DNA of 64,000 bases from an uncultured Proteiniphilum sp. GTDB taxonomy: Bacteria > Bacteroidota > Bacteroidia > Bacteroidales > Dysgonomonadaceae. Of the stretch, positions 8,569 to 17,086 are shown in pieces. The position numbers and the translations under genes were made by a program. The notes beneath the pieces were generated by a model. That model was not told the DNA's origin. It did no database searches and saw only the letters and a list, made by a program, of their open reading frames with translations. Location of the stretch: positions 1 through 64,000 of the forward strand of contig CAKMJT010000026.1 in assembly GCA_927407015.1 (NCBI GenBank), written 5' to 3'. Position 1 is the first letter of the stretch. Every line of letters begins with the position of its first letter.

Positions 8569-9734
8569 CGGGATGCGGCAATCTTAATAGCTGATTCGAC
8601 AACTCTGCTTAGCATGATCCTGAATGTTGCACCTTTCCCCGGCTCCGACTTCAGCACCAATATTTTTCCCTTGTGATTCACCTCCACAATTCGTTTTACC
8701 AATGTAAGTCCAAGCCCCCACCCGCGCTCTTTGCTGGTATAACCGGGGGAGAAGATCTTTTTCTGTTTCGATCTTGGAATCCCTTTGCCGGTGTCGGTGA
8801 TATCAAATAAAATCTGATTACCCTTTTCAGTCAGGCTGAAGGTGATAATGCCCTCACCGTTCATGGCATCCACCGCATTCTTCGTAAGATTTTCGATCAC
8901 CCATCCAAACAGTGGCTCATTCAGTGAAACTATCACCGGCAGTTCGGGAAACTGTAAATCAAATGCCACTTTATTGGACAGACGTCTCTCAAGATAGGTC
9001 AGGGCGTTCCCTGCCACCATCCGCAAGTCTGCGGGCTGCATATCGGGCGAGGAACCTATTTTGGAGAAACGTTCGGCAATCATCTGCAGACGGGCTGTAT
9101 CCTTCTCAATCTCTGCCACAAGAGAGGTATCCATTTCTTTCAGCTTCAGATACTCCGTCCATGCAGCCAGCGAAGAGATAGGTGTGCCCAGCTGATGGGC
9201 GGTCTCTTTTGACAGTCCCACCCAAACACTATTTTGCTCGGCACTTTGTGACCGGTTCAGCGCGAAAAAGGCAAGTGCAATAAACAAGGTGATGATGCAA
9301 AGTTGGATATAGGGATAAACCTGTAATTTCCTTAAGGTGTAGGAATCATCAAAATAGAGCACCTGATTGAGTTCGGTCAGTCTGACCGGCTCATGCCTGC
9401 TGCCGAACTGTGCCATCTTAGCACGAAGAAAAGCCGGTATATTCTCCTCTGGCAGCTTAATGTTATGTGACAGCAACTTTCCGCTGTGCTCATCATGCAG
9501 AATAACGGGTATCGACGTGTTACTTTGCAGAATATTCAACACCAGCAACATATCTGCATCGGGTTCATCAAGGGTAATCGATTCTGTAGCCAATGCCCAT
9601 ATTTCCATCTTCTGCCGCTCTTCCAGCGACAGTTCATTCACCAGTCGGCCTGACAGAATGAGTGACAGGATGCCAGCCATTATCGCTAACAGGATGAACA
9701 GATAGGTGAGGGTTTGCCGTGTATGCATGTACAA
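8565..9734 (-). CDS. Sensor histidine kinase
   Basis: A 389-residue membrane kinase. One N-terminal transmembrane segment (TYLFILLAIMAGILSLIL) is followed by an extracytoplasmic region and a second membrane segment (LCIITLFIALAFFAL, about 140). The phosphoacceptor His lies in KETAHQLGTPISSL, the N box is ENLTKNAVDAMNG, and the ATP lid has DTGKGIPRSKQKKIF and GWGLGLTLVKRI. No response regulator lies nearby, so it is an orphan here. It follows the RsmF-like gene by 34 nt and is probably cotranscribed with it. The stimulus cannot be inferred. Confidence 0.9.
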   Translation of the reverse strand: MYMHTRQTLTYLFILLAIMAGILSLILSGRLVNELSLEERQKMEIWALATESITLDEPDADMLLVLNILQSNTSIPVILHDEHSGKLLSHNIKLPEENIPAFLRAKMAQFGSRHEPVRLTELNQVLYFDDSYTLRKLQVYPYIQLCIITLFIALAFFALNRSQSAEQNSVWVGLSKETAHQLGTPISSLAAWTEYLKLKEMDTSLVAEIEKDTARLQMIAERFSKIGSSPDMQPADLRMVAGNALTYLERRLSNKVAFDLQFPELPVIVSLNEPLFGWVIENLTKNAVDAMNGEGIITFSLTEKGNQILFDITDTGKGIPRSKQKKIFSPGYTSKERGWGLGLTLVKRIVEVNHKGKILVLKSEPGKGATFRIMLSRVVESAIKIAASR

Positions 9735-9768
9735 AATAACTGTGTAATGAAGGATGAAGAATGAATGA

Positions 9769-11205
9769 TTATGCTTGTTGAGTGGCGTGCTGAAGGGAGA
9801 AGATCTCAGGCCTTACTTCCGGCAGATAACCGCTTCGGATGCGCCACTCGCCGGGATAGAGATTATTTGCCCTGTTACCGATATTCTTCACGAACCCGAT
9901 TGGTTCATGCTGATAGGTGAGCAGGACAAACCCCCGGGGTGCATCGGTAAGTGTAATGCCTTCTTTCCGCAGGAAAGAGATAGCCTGTTCATACGGCAGC
10001 TCATAGTTGCAGAAGGCTTCACGATTTAATTCCCTGCTCATCGCCAGTGAGTGGGAGGGGATAAAGTCTTTACCTTTTTTCTCCCCTAATTCAATACCCG
10101 TTGATACAAACTTCAACCGCTCCTTCAAAGACAATATGGCCCCGGAATGTGCTTCTGGCAGTGCAGTGATGCGGTTATCCGCTTCGATAAAACGAAACAA
10201 CCCAGGGTGTTCCAGCCATCGTGCATATTCACATGTATCTTTCACAAAAACCGTTGGGTTCCCGTTCCTTTTGGAGAAGAAATTAGCTTTTAAGGGAAAA
10301 TCAGCTTCTCGCAATGTAGGTTCGGATTTTCTCAACAAAGCTACAAACAATCCCTCCCCTTTGGTCTTGTGTGGAAAAAAGCGATAGCTGACGGCTTCAT
10401 CATCGAATGATGAGGTAATCCCCCACTCCTCCGGGGTCTCGACCTCTATGAACTCAGCGCCCAGAGTGCGTGCCGCCCACAGGGCATTTTCTTCGTTCTC
10501 TGCCTTGTTATAGGTACAGGTACTGTAAACGAGTAACCCGCCGGGTTTCAGGGCAGGCCACACATCGCTGAGTATATCCTTCTGCCGTGCAGCACACATC
10601 GTCACATTGTGCAGGGACCACTCCTTCACGGCAACCTCATTCTTGCGGAACATCCCTTCACCCGAACAGGGGACATCAACAAGAATCAGATCGAAAAGTC
10701 CCGGAAAAGCACTAAAATCGACGGGGAGATTATTGGTCACAACCACATTCGGATCTCCATATTTGGTCAGGGTCTCTGACAACACGTTTGACCGCTGACG
10801 GTTCACTTCGTTGCTGACCAGCAGACTGCCTTCCGGCAATGCCGACAACAGGCTCACCGACTTGCCGCCGGGAGCCCCGCAAAGATCGAGGCAGCAGACC
10901 GGTTGTTTCACCAGCTGTTGGGTTACCTGCTCCACAAACATGGAGGAGGCTTCCTGCACGTAATAATAACCCCCGTGAAACAAGGGATCAAACGTAAAGG
11001 CGGGCCGTTCTGTGAGATAATAGCCCCAATCAGACCATGGCACACGCCCGGCAGGCTGCATGAATGTCATCGGGTTACGCGCAGCCTTTTGCGGGTTCAA
11101 ACGAACCGCTACAGGTGCGTCCTTATCCAGTGCGGTGAACAATGACTCCGATTCACTTCCCAGCAAAGACCGGACGGATGTGATGAAATCAGGGGGGAAT
11201 TTCAT
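9769..11205 (-). CDS. RsmF/NSUN-type RNA (cytosine-C5) methyltransferase
   Basis: A 478-residue S-adenosylmethionine-dependent RNA m5C methyltransferase. Motif I is DLCGAPGGKSVSLL (about 125). The two motifs with active-site cysteines are VDVPCSGEGMF and YSTCTYNKAENE. A C-terminal PUA-like region (YLPEVRPEIFS) follows, the architecture of RsmF rather than RsmB. The probable substrate is 16S rRNA by analogy. It starts close to a TATCTTTG promoter element at 11225-11232. Confidence 0.9.
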   Translation of the reverse strand: MKFPPDFITSVRSLLGSESESLFTALDKDAPVAVRLNPQKAARNPMTFMQPAGRVPWSDWGYYLTERPAFTFDPLFHGGYYYVQEASSMFVEQVTQQLVKQPVCCLDLCGAPGGKSVSLLSALPEGSLLVSNEVNRQRSNVLSETLTKYGDPNVVVTNNLPVDFSAFPGLFDLILVDVPCSGEGMFRKNEVAVKEWSLHNVTMCAARQKDILSDVWPALKPGGLLVYSTCTYNKAENEENALWAARTLGAEFIEVETPEEWGITSSFDDEAVSYRFFPHKTKGEGLFVALLRKSEPTLREADFPLKANFFSKRNGNPTVFVKDTCEYARWLEHPGLFRFIEADNRITALPEAHSGAILSLKERLKFVSTGIELGEKKGKDFIPSHSLAMSRELNREAFCNYELPYEQAISFLRKEGITLTDAPRGFVLLTYQHEPIGFVKNIGNRANNLYPGEWRIRSGYLPEVRPEIFSLQHATQQA

Positions 11206-11224
11206 TCGTCAGAAGTTTTGAATA

Positions 11225-11232
11225 CAAAGATA
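11225..11232 (-). promoter_or_regulatory. -7 element for the RsmF-like gene
   Basis: TATCTTTG on the minus strand, an exact TAnnTTTG, 20 nt from the ATG. The -33 element is not clear (an ATTG lies about 24 nt upstream). Confidence 0.45.
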
Positions 11233-11266
11233 AAATGTTTTTCGTAGAATAGTTTTCAATCCGGAC

Positions 11267-11299
11267 TTTAATAAGAATAACGAAAAAAAGTTATCTTTG
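11267..11299 (+). promoter_or_regulatory. Promoter for the TIM-barrel gene
   Basis: TATCTTTG at 11292-11299 is an exact -7 element; TTTA at 11267-11270 lies 21 nt upstream as a degenerate -33. It is back-to-back with the promoter at 11225. Confidence 0.55.
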
Positions 11300-11391
11300 C
11301 GGTACACTTTGGTCGTATCCCTGATTTCGTCCTTTGTTATATTTCCATTTTTGCACAGTCACTCATTAACCCTATTCATAAAATTTATCGT

Positions 11392-12228
11392 ATGAAAAAA
11401 ATGTTTGTTATCGCGGGCTTACTTTACACTATTCTCCTTTGTGCCCAGGAGAGGCCTGACCCTCAACCGGCGCCCGACAGTTTTGAAAAATTCAACGTAG
11501 GTATGGCCGGCTTCACGTTTGTAAATTTTGATCTCGACAAGACACTGGAGATCATGGGAAAATGCAACGTTAAATATCTATGTATCAAAGATTTTCACCT
11601 TCCGCTAAAGAGTACGGATGAGGAGATTGCGGCTTTTCACGCCAGATTGAAATCGAAAGGGGTGACGGGCTACGCTGTCGGGCCCATCTATATGCGTTCG
11701 AAAGAAGAGATTGACAATGCGTTTGCATACGCGAAACGTGTGGGTGTAAAACTGATTGTCGGCGTTCCCAACTATGATTTACTTCCCTATGTGGAACAGA
11801 AAGTAAAGGAGTATGATTTTCATTATGCCATTCACCTTCACGGTCCGGATATGCCTTTGTACCCCGATGCCGAGGACGTATGGAACAATGTGAAAGATCT
11901 CGATCCGAGGATAGGTATGTGCCTGGATGTGGGTCATGATACACGCAACGGCAAAGACCCCGTGAAAGACCTGAAAAAGTACCACACCCGTGTATTCGAT
12001 ATTCATATCAAAGATGTGACGGGACCCACCAAGGCCGGATATTCAGTTGAGATAGGCCGCGGCATCATCGATTTTCCCGCTTTCGTTCAAATGCTTCGCA
12101 AGGTGGGATACACCGGTGTCTGTAGTCTTGAACACGAACGCAACATGAAAGATCCTTTTTTGGGCATTGCCGAATCAATCGGCTATTTCAGGGGGGTTAT
12201 TGTTGCGACGAAAGAGAATAAGAATTAA
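11392..12228 (+). CDS. Exported sugar phosphate isomerase/epimerase-like TIM-barrel protein
   Basis: A 278-residue protein with a signal peptide (MKKMFVIAGLLYTILLCAQ) and an AP-endonuclease-2/xylose-isomerase-like barrel. Likely metal ligands sit in FHYAIHLHGPDMP, MCLDVGHDTRNG, VFDIHIKDV and CSLEHER. These folds isomerise or epimerise sugars, but the signal peptide places it in the periplasm. The substrate is unknown. It is a single-gene unit followed by a terminator. Confidence 0.82.
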   Translation: MKKMFVIAGLLYTILLCAQERPDPQPAPDSFEKFNVGMAGFTFVNFDLDKTLEIMGKCNVKYLCIKDFHLPLKSTDEEIAAFHARLKSKGVTGYAVGPIYMRSKEEIDNAFAYAKRVGVKLIVGVPNYDLLPYVEQKVKEYDFHYAIHLHGPDMPLYPDAEDVWNNVKDLDPRIGMCLDVGHDTRNGKDPVKDLKKYHTRVFDIHIKDVTGPTKAGYSVEIGRGIIDFPAFVQMLRKVGYTGVCSLEHERNMKDPFLGIAESIGYFRGVIVATKENKN

Positions 12229-12254
12229 TAATATTTTAGCTACTCTTCCATTGT

Positions 12255-12290
12255 AAGGGGTTGATCTGTTTGAAAATCAACCCTTTTATC
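12255..12290 (+). terminator. Rho-independent terminator after the TIM-barrel gene
   Basis: AAGGGGTTGAT pairs with ATCAACCCTTTT around a loop of about 10 nt and is followed by a T-rich end. Confidence 0.6.
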
Positions 12291-12359
12291 TTACTCCTGA
12301 TTGAAATAGAACTACCCTGACCTCCTATTCGGAACCAATGCTTCGAAAAACGGTGAACG

Positions 12360-12932
12360 ATGAAAAATGTCTTATCTCCTCTTCCCTGGAAAGTAATTGA
12401 AAGCGAATACCTCCATAATAGGCCCTGGCTCACAGTGCGAAGGGAAAAACTACTGATGCCCAACGGAAATATTGTCCCTGAATATTACGTACTGGAATAC
12501 CCCAACTGGGTAAATATCATCGCCATTACCAAAGAGGGTCAGTTTATTCTGGTACAGCAATACCGGCCGGGCATCAGGGAAATCTGCTTCGAATTATGTG
12601 CCGGTGTATGCGAAAGTGAGGACACATCAGTGCTCGCCTCGGCACAGAGAGAACTGCTGGAAGAGACCGGTTACAGCGGAGGAGTCTGGACCGAATTGAT
12701 GCGTGTCGCCCCCAACGCGAGTGCTGCCAATAACTACTCCTGGTGTTTTATTGCCAGGGATGTGGAGAAAACCGGCGATCAGGCACTGGAAGCGTCAGAA
12801 GATCTCACGGTACATCTGTTTTCCTATGATGAGGTGAAAGAGCTGCTCGCCGGTGGTCAGATTATTCAGGCTACCATGGCAGCACCCTTGTGGAAGTATA
12901 TCGCCTTACACGATAAACAGATGACTCCATGA
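12360..12932 (+). CDS. Nudix hydrolase, ADP-ribose pyrophosphatase type
   Basis: A 190-residue cytoplasmic Nudix protein. The catalytic helix is AQRELLEETGYSGG, retaining the REXXEE core. Relative to the canonical box the upstream glycine is one residue further away (GVCESEDTSVLASAQ) and the usual E seven residues before R-E is T. LVQQYRPGIREICFEL and VAPNASAANNYSWCF resemble ADP-sugar pyrophosphatases. Its last codons overlap the rhomboid start by 4 nt (ATGA), indicating translational coupling. Confidence 0.85.
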   Translation: MKNVLSPLPWKVIESEYLHNRPWLTVRREKLLMPNGNIVPEYYVLEYPNWVNIIAITKEGQFILVQQYRPGIREICFELCAGVCESEDTSVLASAQRELLEETGYSGGVWTELMRVAPNASAANNYSWCFIARDVEKTGDQALEASEDLTVHLFSYDEVKELLAGGQIIQATMAAPLWKYIALHDKQMTP

Positions 12933-13585
12933 TCACAGTCACCCTTATCATACTGACCTCCCTCATCTCTATCCTTGCATTCAGAGATCACGCCATGATG
13001 GACAAGATGATATTCTATCCACCGGCAGTGCGGAAGGGAGAATGGCACCGGTTGTTCACCTACGGCTTTCTGCATGCCGATTACATGCACCTCATCTTTA
13101 ACATGTTCACCCTCTATTTCTTTGGAATGGACATTGAGCGGTTTTGCAAACTGCAACTGGGCGAGAGCACGGGAGCCCTGTGCTTTATCATCCTCTACCT
13201 GACCGCATTGCCCATCTCTATTCTGCCAACCTACTTCAAACAGAAAGAGAACAGAAACTATCATGGCCTTGGTGCTTCAGGTACCGTTTCGGCGGTAATC
13301 TTCGCCTACATGCTCATCAATCCGATGAATTTCATGGGTATACTCTTTATTCCGGTCATGCTGCCAGCATTCCTTTTTGGGATCATCTTTATGCTGATTT
13401 CCATTTCACTGGACAAAAAAGAATCGGGGGGTATCAACCACTCCGCGCATATCACAGGTGGCATTTATGGCTTTGTCTATATGATCATCGTGTTCCTGCT
13501 ACTGGCAGAGATGAACCTGATAGATTCTTTCCTCAGCCAGATCAGGATCGATTCGCTCTCTGACCTGTTTCATATTGGCTTTTAA
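12929..13585 (+). CDS. Rhomboid family intramembrane serine protease
   Basis: A 218-residue polytopic membrane protein. HLIFNMFTLYF gives the HxxxN motif, HGLGASGTVSAVIF contains the GxSG catalytic serine, and NHSAHITGGIYGF has the catalytic histidine. All signature residues of an active rhomboid are present, so it should cleave transmembrane substrates in the inner membrane. It overlaps the Nudix stop by 4 nt and ends 11 nt from the convergent peptide transporter gene. Confidence 0.92.
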   Translation: MITVTLIILTSLISILAFRDHAMMDKMIFYPPAVRKGEWHRLFTYGFLHADYMHLIFNMFTLYFFGMDIERFCKLQLGESTGALCFIILYLTALPISILPTYFKQKENRNYHGLGASGTVSAVIFAYMLINPMNFMGILFIPVMLPAFLFGIIFMLISISLDKKESGGINHSAHITGGIYGFVYMIIVFLLLAEMNLIDSFLSQIRIDSLSDLFHIGF

Positions 13586-13596
13586 ACGTGCAGCCT

Positions 13597-15129
13597 TTAC
13601 CGTATGCCATGCATCAGCGTTTGTAGTTTCTTCGCCAGAAGGAAAAGGATGAGCGAGGCGACGGCAGCCATCACCACAAACACCATAAAGAAATCGAAGA
13701 GCGAAGCGATTTCTATTCCCATCAGCGACTTCACCTTGCCCTCTTCGGGATAGAGCGTACTCAGTGCGCCGGCCAGTTTATTGGCGGTAGCCATGGAGAG
13801 ATACCACACTCCCATCAACAGTGAGGCAAAGCGAACCGGCGAAAGCTTGTTCACCATCGACAGGCCGATGGGTGAAAGGCACAGCTCGCCCATCGTATGG
13901 ATGAAGTAGAGCCCGGCAAGCCAGAGGATGCTCACTTTCACACCCGGCTCCACGCCCTGCACTCCGATGGCGATGATCAGATAGCCCAACGCCAGCAGCA
14001 GTAGTCCTATTGCCTGTTTCACGGGAGAAGAAGGTTCACTGTTTTTGGCACCCAAAGCAAGCCATAATTGAGCGAAAAGAGGAGCCAGGAGGATCACAAA
14101 AACCGCATTGAACGACTGGAACCAGCTTGCAGGCATGGTCCATCCCATGATATCGCGATGGGTCTGTTCCACCGCGAAATAGGTCAGGGAGATGCCGGCC
14201 TGCTCGAAGGCGGACCAGAAGAAAATCACGAAAAAGGCAATGATGTAAATCACCCAGATTCGCTGCCGTTCAATCTTCGTAAGTGACTTGTCGGAGATCA
14301 CAAAAGCGGGGACAATGAGCGCGGCGGTGTAAATAAATGCACCAATCAAATCGCCCCTGAACAAGCGGACAAACAGGGCAAAGAGTGCACCCGCTGCTGC
14401 TATCCAAAGGATCATTTCCTTGACTGTTAGTTTGACAACAGGTGTAGCATCGACCTTCTCCGGTTTTTTCCGTGCGGCAGGTTCTATGCCGATGGGATTC
14501 CCGTGGGGATCGATCAGGTATGTATCTTTTCTCCACACATAGAGAATAAGGCATAGCACGGAGACCAGCGCAGCAACGAGGAAACCCCATTTGAAGTCGG
14601 CCGGATCACCCGTATCACCCACTAACCCGCAGATGATGGGCGCAGCGAAAGCTCCCAGGTTGACCCCCATATAGAAGATGGTATAGGCTGAGTCGAGCCT
14701 TCTGTCTCCGGGTTCATAGAGTTGCCCGACAAAGGTGGAAACATTGGGTTTAAAAAATCCATTCCCGAAGATCAATGCACCCAGCCCCATGTACATCATC
14801 CAGCGGGCTGCCTCGGGATGATAAAACCAGGAGGCGCTGAAAAACATCAGCAACTGCCCGATGACCATCAGCACGCTTCCCCAGAAGGTGGAACGTCGCA
14901 TACCCCAATACTTGTCTGCCACGTATCCGCCAATCAGCGGGGTGAGATACACCAGCCCGGTATAATTGCCGTAGATAAGCGACGAAAGCTCTTTGTCCAT
15001 CAACAGCGCCTTGATCATATAAAGCACGAACAGGGCGCGCATACCATAATAACCGAACCGCTCAGCGATGGAAATGGTGAAAATGAAGTAAAGTCCTTTC
15101 GGGTGTTTTGCTGTTGTTGCCGTCATCAT
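13597..15129 (-). CDS. POT/PTR2 family proton-coupled peptide transporter
   Basis: A 510-residue major-facilitator protein with about 12-14 membrane segments. The family signatures AERFGYYGMRALF near the N-terminus and GNGFFKPNVSTFVG (about 120) are present, as is FWSAFEQAGISLTYF in the second half. It should import di- and tripeptides with protons, fitting a protein-fermenting lifestyle. It is a single-gene unit with its own promoter at 15154-15182. Confidence 0.93.
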   Translation of the reverse strand: MMTATTAKHPKGLYFIFTISIAERFGYYGMRALFVLYMIKALLMDKELSSLIYGNYTGLVYLTPLIGGYVADKYWGMRRSTFWGSVLMVIGQLLMFFSASWFYHPEAARWMMYMGLGALIFGNGFFKPNVSTFVGQLYEPGDRRLDSAYTIFYMGVNLGAFAAPIICGLVGDTGDPADFKWGFLVAALVSVLCLILYVWRKDTYLIDPHGNPIGIEPAARKKPEKVDATPVVKLTVKEMILWIAAAGALFALFVRLFRGDLIGAFIYTAALIVPAFVISDKSLTKIERQRIWVIYIIAFFVIFFWSAFEQAGISLTYFAVEQTHRDIMGWTMPASWFQSFNAVFVILLAPLFAQLWLALGAKNSEPSSPVKQAIGLLLLALGYLIIAIGVQGVEPGVKVSILWLAGLYFIHTMGELCLSPIGLSMVNKLSPVRFASLLMGVWYLSMATANKLAGALSTLYPEEGKVKSLMGIEIASLFDFFMVFVVMAAVASLILFLLAKKLQTLMHGIR

Positions 15130-15153
15130 CGTAGTCTTTCAATTTAGGATCTG

Positions 15154-15182
15154 CAAAAGTAGCAATTTTCATCCTATATCAA
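15154..15182 (-). promoter_or_regulatory. Promoter for the peptide transporter gene
   Basis: On the minus strand TTG (15180-15182), 18 nt, then TACTTTTG (15154-15161), an exact -7 element, 25 nt before the ATG. Confidence 0.55.
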
Positions 15183-15248
15183 TCTCCCGTCTATCAAACA
15201 ATTGTGAGATATCCGGAAAAAGGAGGCCTCTCATTCCCTTATTTTATC

Positions 15249-15256
15249 TATTTTTG
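15249..15256 (+). promoter_or_regulatory. -7 element for the RsmI-like/murB/murA run
   Basis: TATTTTTG, an exact TAnnTTTG, 24 nt upstream of the ATG at 15280. No clear -33 element is visible. Confidence 0.45.
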
Positions 15257-15279
15257 CATTCAAAAGGTCCGTCAAAGCA

Positions 15280-15987
15280 ATGGAACAACCGGTACTCTAT
15301 TTAATTCCCGTAACGTTGGGAGATACCCCTGTAGATCAGGTGATCCCCCCCTATAACACAACCATCGTCTCCCGTCTGAAATATTTCATCGTGGAGAATG
15401 TGCGAACAGCACGTCGTTTTCTGAAAAGATGCGACCCGGGAATAGCCATTGATACGATCACTTTTTATGAGTTAAACAAACATACCGACAGGAACAGGAT
15501 TGCCGGATACCTGCTGCCGATCAAAAACGGGGAAAGCATCGGGTTGATGTCCGAAGCAGGTTGTCCTGCCATTGCCGATCCTGGGGCGGACGTAGTGGCT
15601 ATCGCGCAGCAGGAAGGCTACAGGGTTATTCCGCTGTCAGGCCCCTCCTCCATGTTGATGGCCCTCATGGCTTCGGGCTTCAACGGACAGAGTTTTGCCT
15701 TTCACGGTTACCTGCCCATTGAGGCAGATGACCGGGTAAAAAAACTGCTACAGCTCGAAGCACGTGCGTATAAAGAAGAGCAGACGCAGCTTTTCATTGA
15801 GACACCCTACCGCAACCAGTCGCTGGCGGAGGATATGCTGCGGCATTGCAAACCCCAGACACGGCTCTGTATCGCGATGAATATCTCCTGCGAAGATGAA
15901 TATATTGTTACAAGAAGGGTAAAAGCATGGAAAGGGAATCTACCCGATATGCACAAAAAACCGTGCGTATTTCTGATTTATAAGTGA
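15280..15987 (+). CDS. RsmI-like SAM-dependent methyltransferase (tetrapyrrole-methylase fold)
   Basis: A 235-residue protein with the class III methylase fold. MSEAGCPAIADPGADVVAIA and IPLSGPSSMLMALMASGFNGQ closely match the RsmI family, which 2'-O-methylates C1402 of 16S rRNA; FIETPYRNQSL is also typical. It is shorter than E. coli RsmI (about 286 residues) and belongs to the shorter Bacteroidetes branch, so the exact target is uncertain. It lies just upstream of murB. Confidence 0.85.
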   Translation: MEQPVLYLIPVTLGDTPVDQVIPPYNTTIVSRLKYFIVENVRTARRFLKRCDPGIAIDTITFYELNKHTDRNRIAGYLLPIKNGESIGLMSEAGCPAIADPGADVVAIAQQEGYRVIPLSGPSSMLMALMASGFNGQSFAFHGYLPIEADDRVKKLLQLEARAYKEEQTQLFIETPYRNQSLAEDMLRHCKPQTRLCIAMNISCEDEYIVTRRVKAWKGNLPDMHKKPCVFLIYK

Positions 15988-16009
15988 TATCAGCGGTCAC
16001 CTTTCGGTG

Positions 16010-17053
16010 ATGCGGGAAAGAAGAAGAAGATTAAGCATAAAAACAGATAAGAGATTGAATATTCAATACAACACACAACTACAACCCTACAACTCGTTCA
16101 GGACGAAAGCAACAGCCCGTATTTTTTGTGCACCGCAAACAAGCGAAGAGTTGGCTGAAATCCTGAAACATTTTTCTCAGGAAAAAAAACTGATCCTGGG
16201 TGCCGGGTTCAATCTTTTTTTCACAAAGGATTACGATGGATTAATCATCAGGCCGGCGATGCGGGGAATCAGGGTAGTGTCTGAAACCGACAATGAGGTG
16301 GTCATAGAGGCAGGTGCCGCAGAGGATTGGGACACCTTCGTGGGTTACTGTGTTTCAAAAGGTTTTTCCGGACTGGAGAACCTCTCACTCATTCCCGGAT
16401 CGGTAGGAGCAAGCCCGGTCCAAAACATCGGAGCTTACGGGACAGAAGTGAGGGACAGGATCATAAAGGTGAATGCGGTTGATGTCAGGACAGGTGGGAT
16501 GAGAGAATTCACCAATGAAGAATGTGAATTTGCCTACCGTGACAGCATTTTTAAAATCACTTGCGGTTTCGTGATCACAGCGGTCATCTTCAGGTTGGAT
16601 AAATCATTCCAATACAAAGAAAAATATATCGACCTCAGTCGCGAGCTGGAGGGAGTATCTTCCCCCACACTCGCGCAGGTGCGCGATGCCATCATTCGCA
16701 TCCGCACACGTAAACTTCCTGATTACAGGGTGCTTCCCAACGCCGGCAGTTTCTTTAAAAACCCGGTTTTGTCGCAACTGGAAAAGGACACCCTTCAGAA
16801 AAAGCTGGCAGATCTGCCTGTGTACAATGTGGGAGAAAACAAATTCAAGACATCAGCCGCTTTTCTGATTGAAAAGGCGGGATACAAAGGCAAACGACAC
16901 GGCATGGTGGGTACTTACGAACATCATGCACTGATTATCGTGAACTACGGCACGGAGAACGGAAAGGAGATCGCCGGTTTTATGCAGGAGATACAACAGG
17001 AAGTGTTTCTGCAGTTTGGTGTGAAGCTAGAACCGGAGGTTTGGATCTTTTAA
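16010..17053 (+). CDS. murB: UDP-N-acetylenolpyruvoylglucosamine reductase
   Basis: A flavoenzyme of about 347 residues that reduces enolpyruvyl-UDP-GlcNAc to UDP-MurNAc. The FAD-binding domain has LGAGFNLFF and LSLIPGSVGASPVQNIGAYG; the proton-donor Ser lies in NAGSFFKNP and the C-terminal Glu in LEPEVWIF, as in type I MurB. The start is unsettled: GTG 16007 and ATG 16010 give a basic leader (RERRRRLSIKTDKR), whereas family N-termini align near a TTG at 16055 (LNIQYNTQLQPYNSF). murA follows after 33 nt, placing two consecutive early peptidoglycan steps together. Confidence 0.94.
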   Translation: MRERRRRLSIKTDKRLNIQYNTQLQPYNSFRTKATARIFCAPQTSEELAEILKHFSQEKKLILGAGFNLFFTKDYDGLIIRPAMRGIRVVSETDNEVVIEAGAAEDWDTFVGYCVSKGFSGLENLSLIPGSVGASPVQNIGAYGTEVRDRIIKVNAVDVRTGGMREFTNEECEFAYRDSIFKITCGFVITAVIFRLDKSFQYKEKYIDLSRELEGVSSPTLAQVRDAIIRIRTRKLPDYRVLPNAGSFFKNPVLSQLEKDTLQKKLADLPVYNVGENKFKTSAAFLIEKAGYKGKRHGMVGTYEHHALIIVNYGTENGKEIAGFMQEIQQEVFLQFGVKLEPEVWIF

Positions 17054-17086
17054 TAAGCAATTACGAACAGTCATAAATCCATCCAT

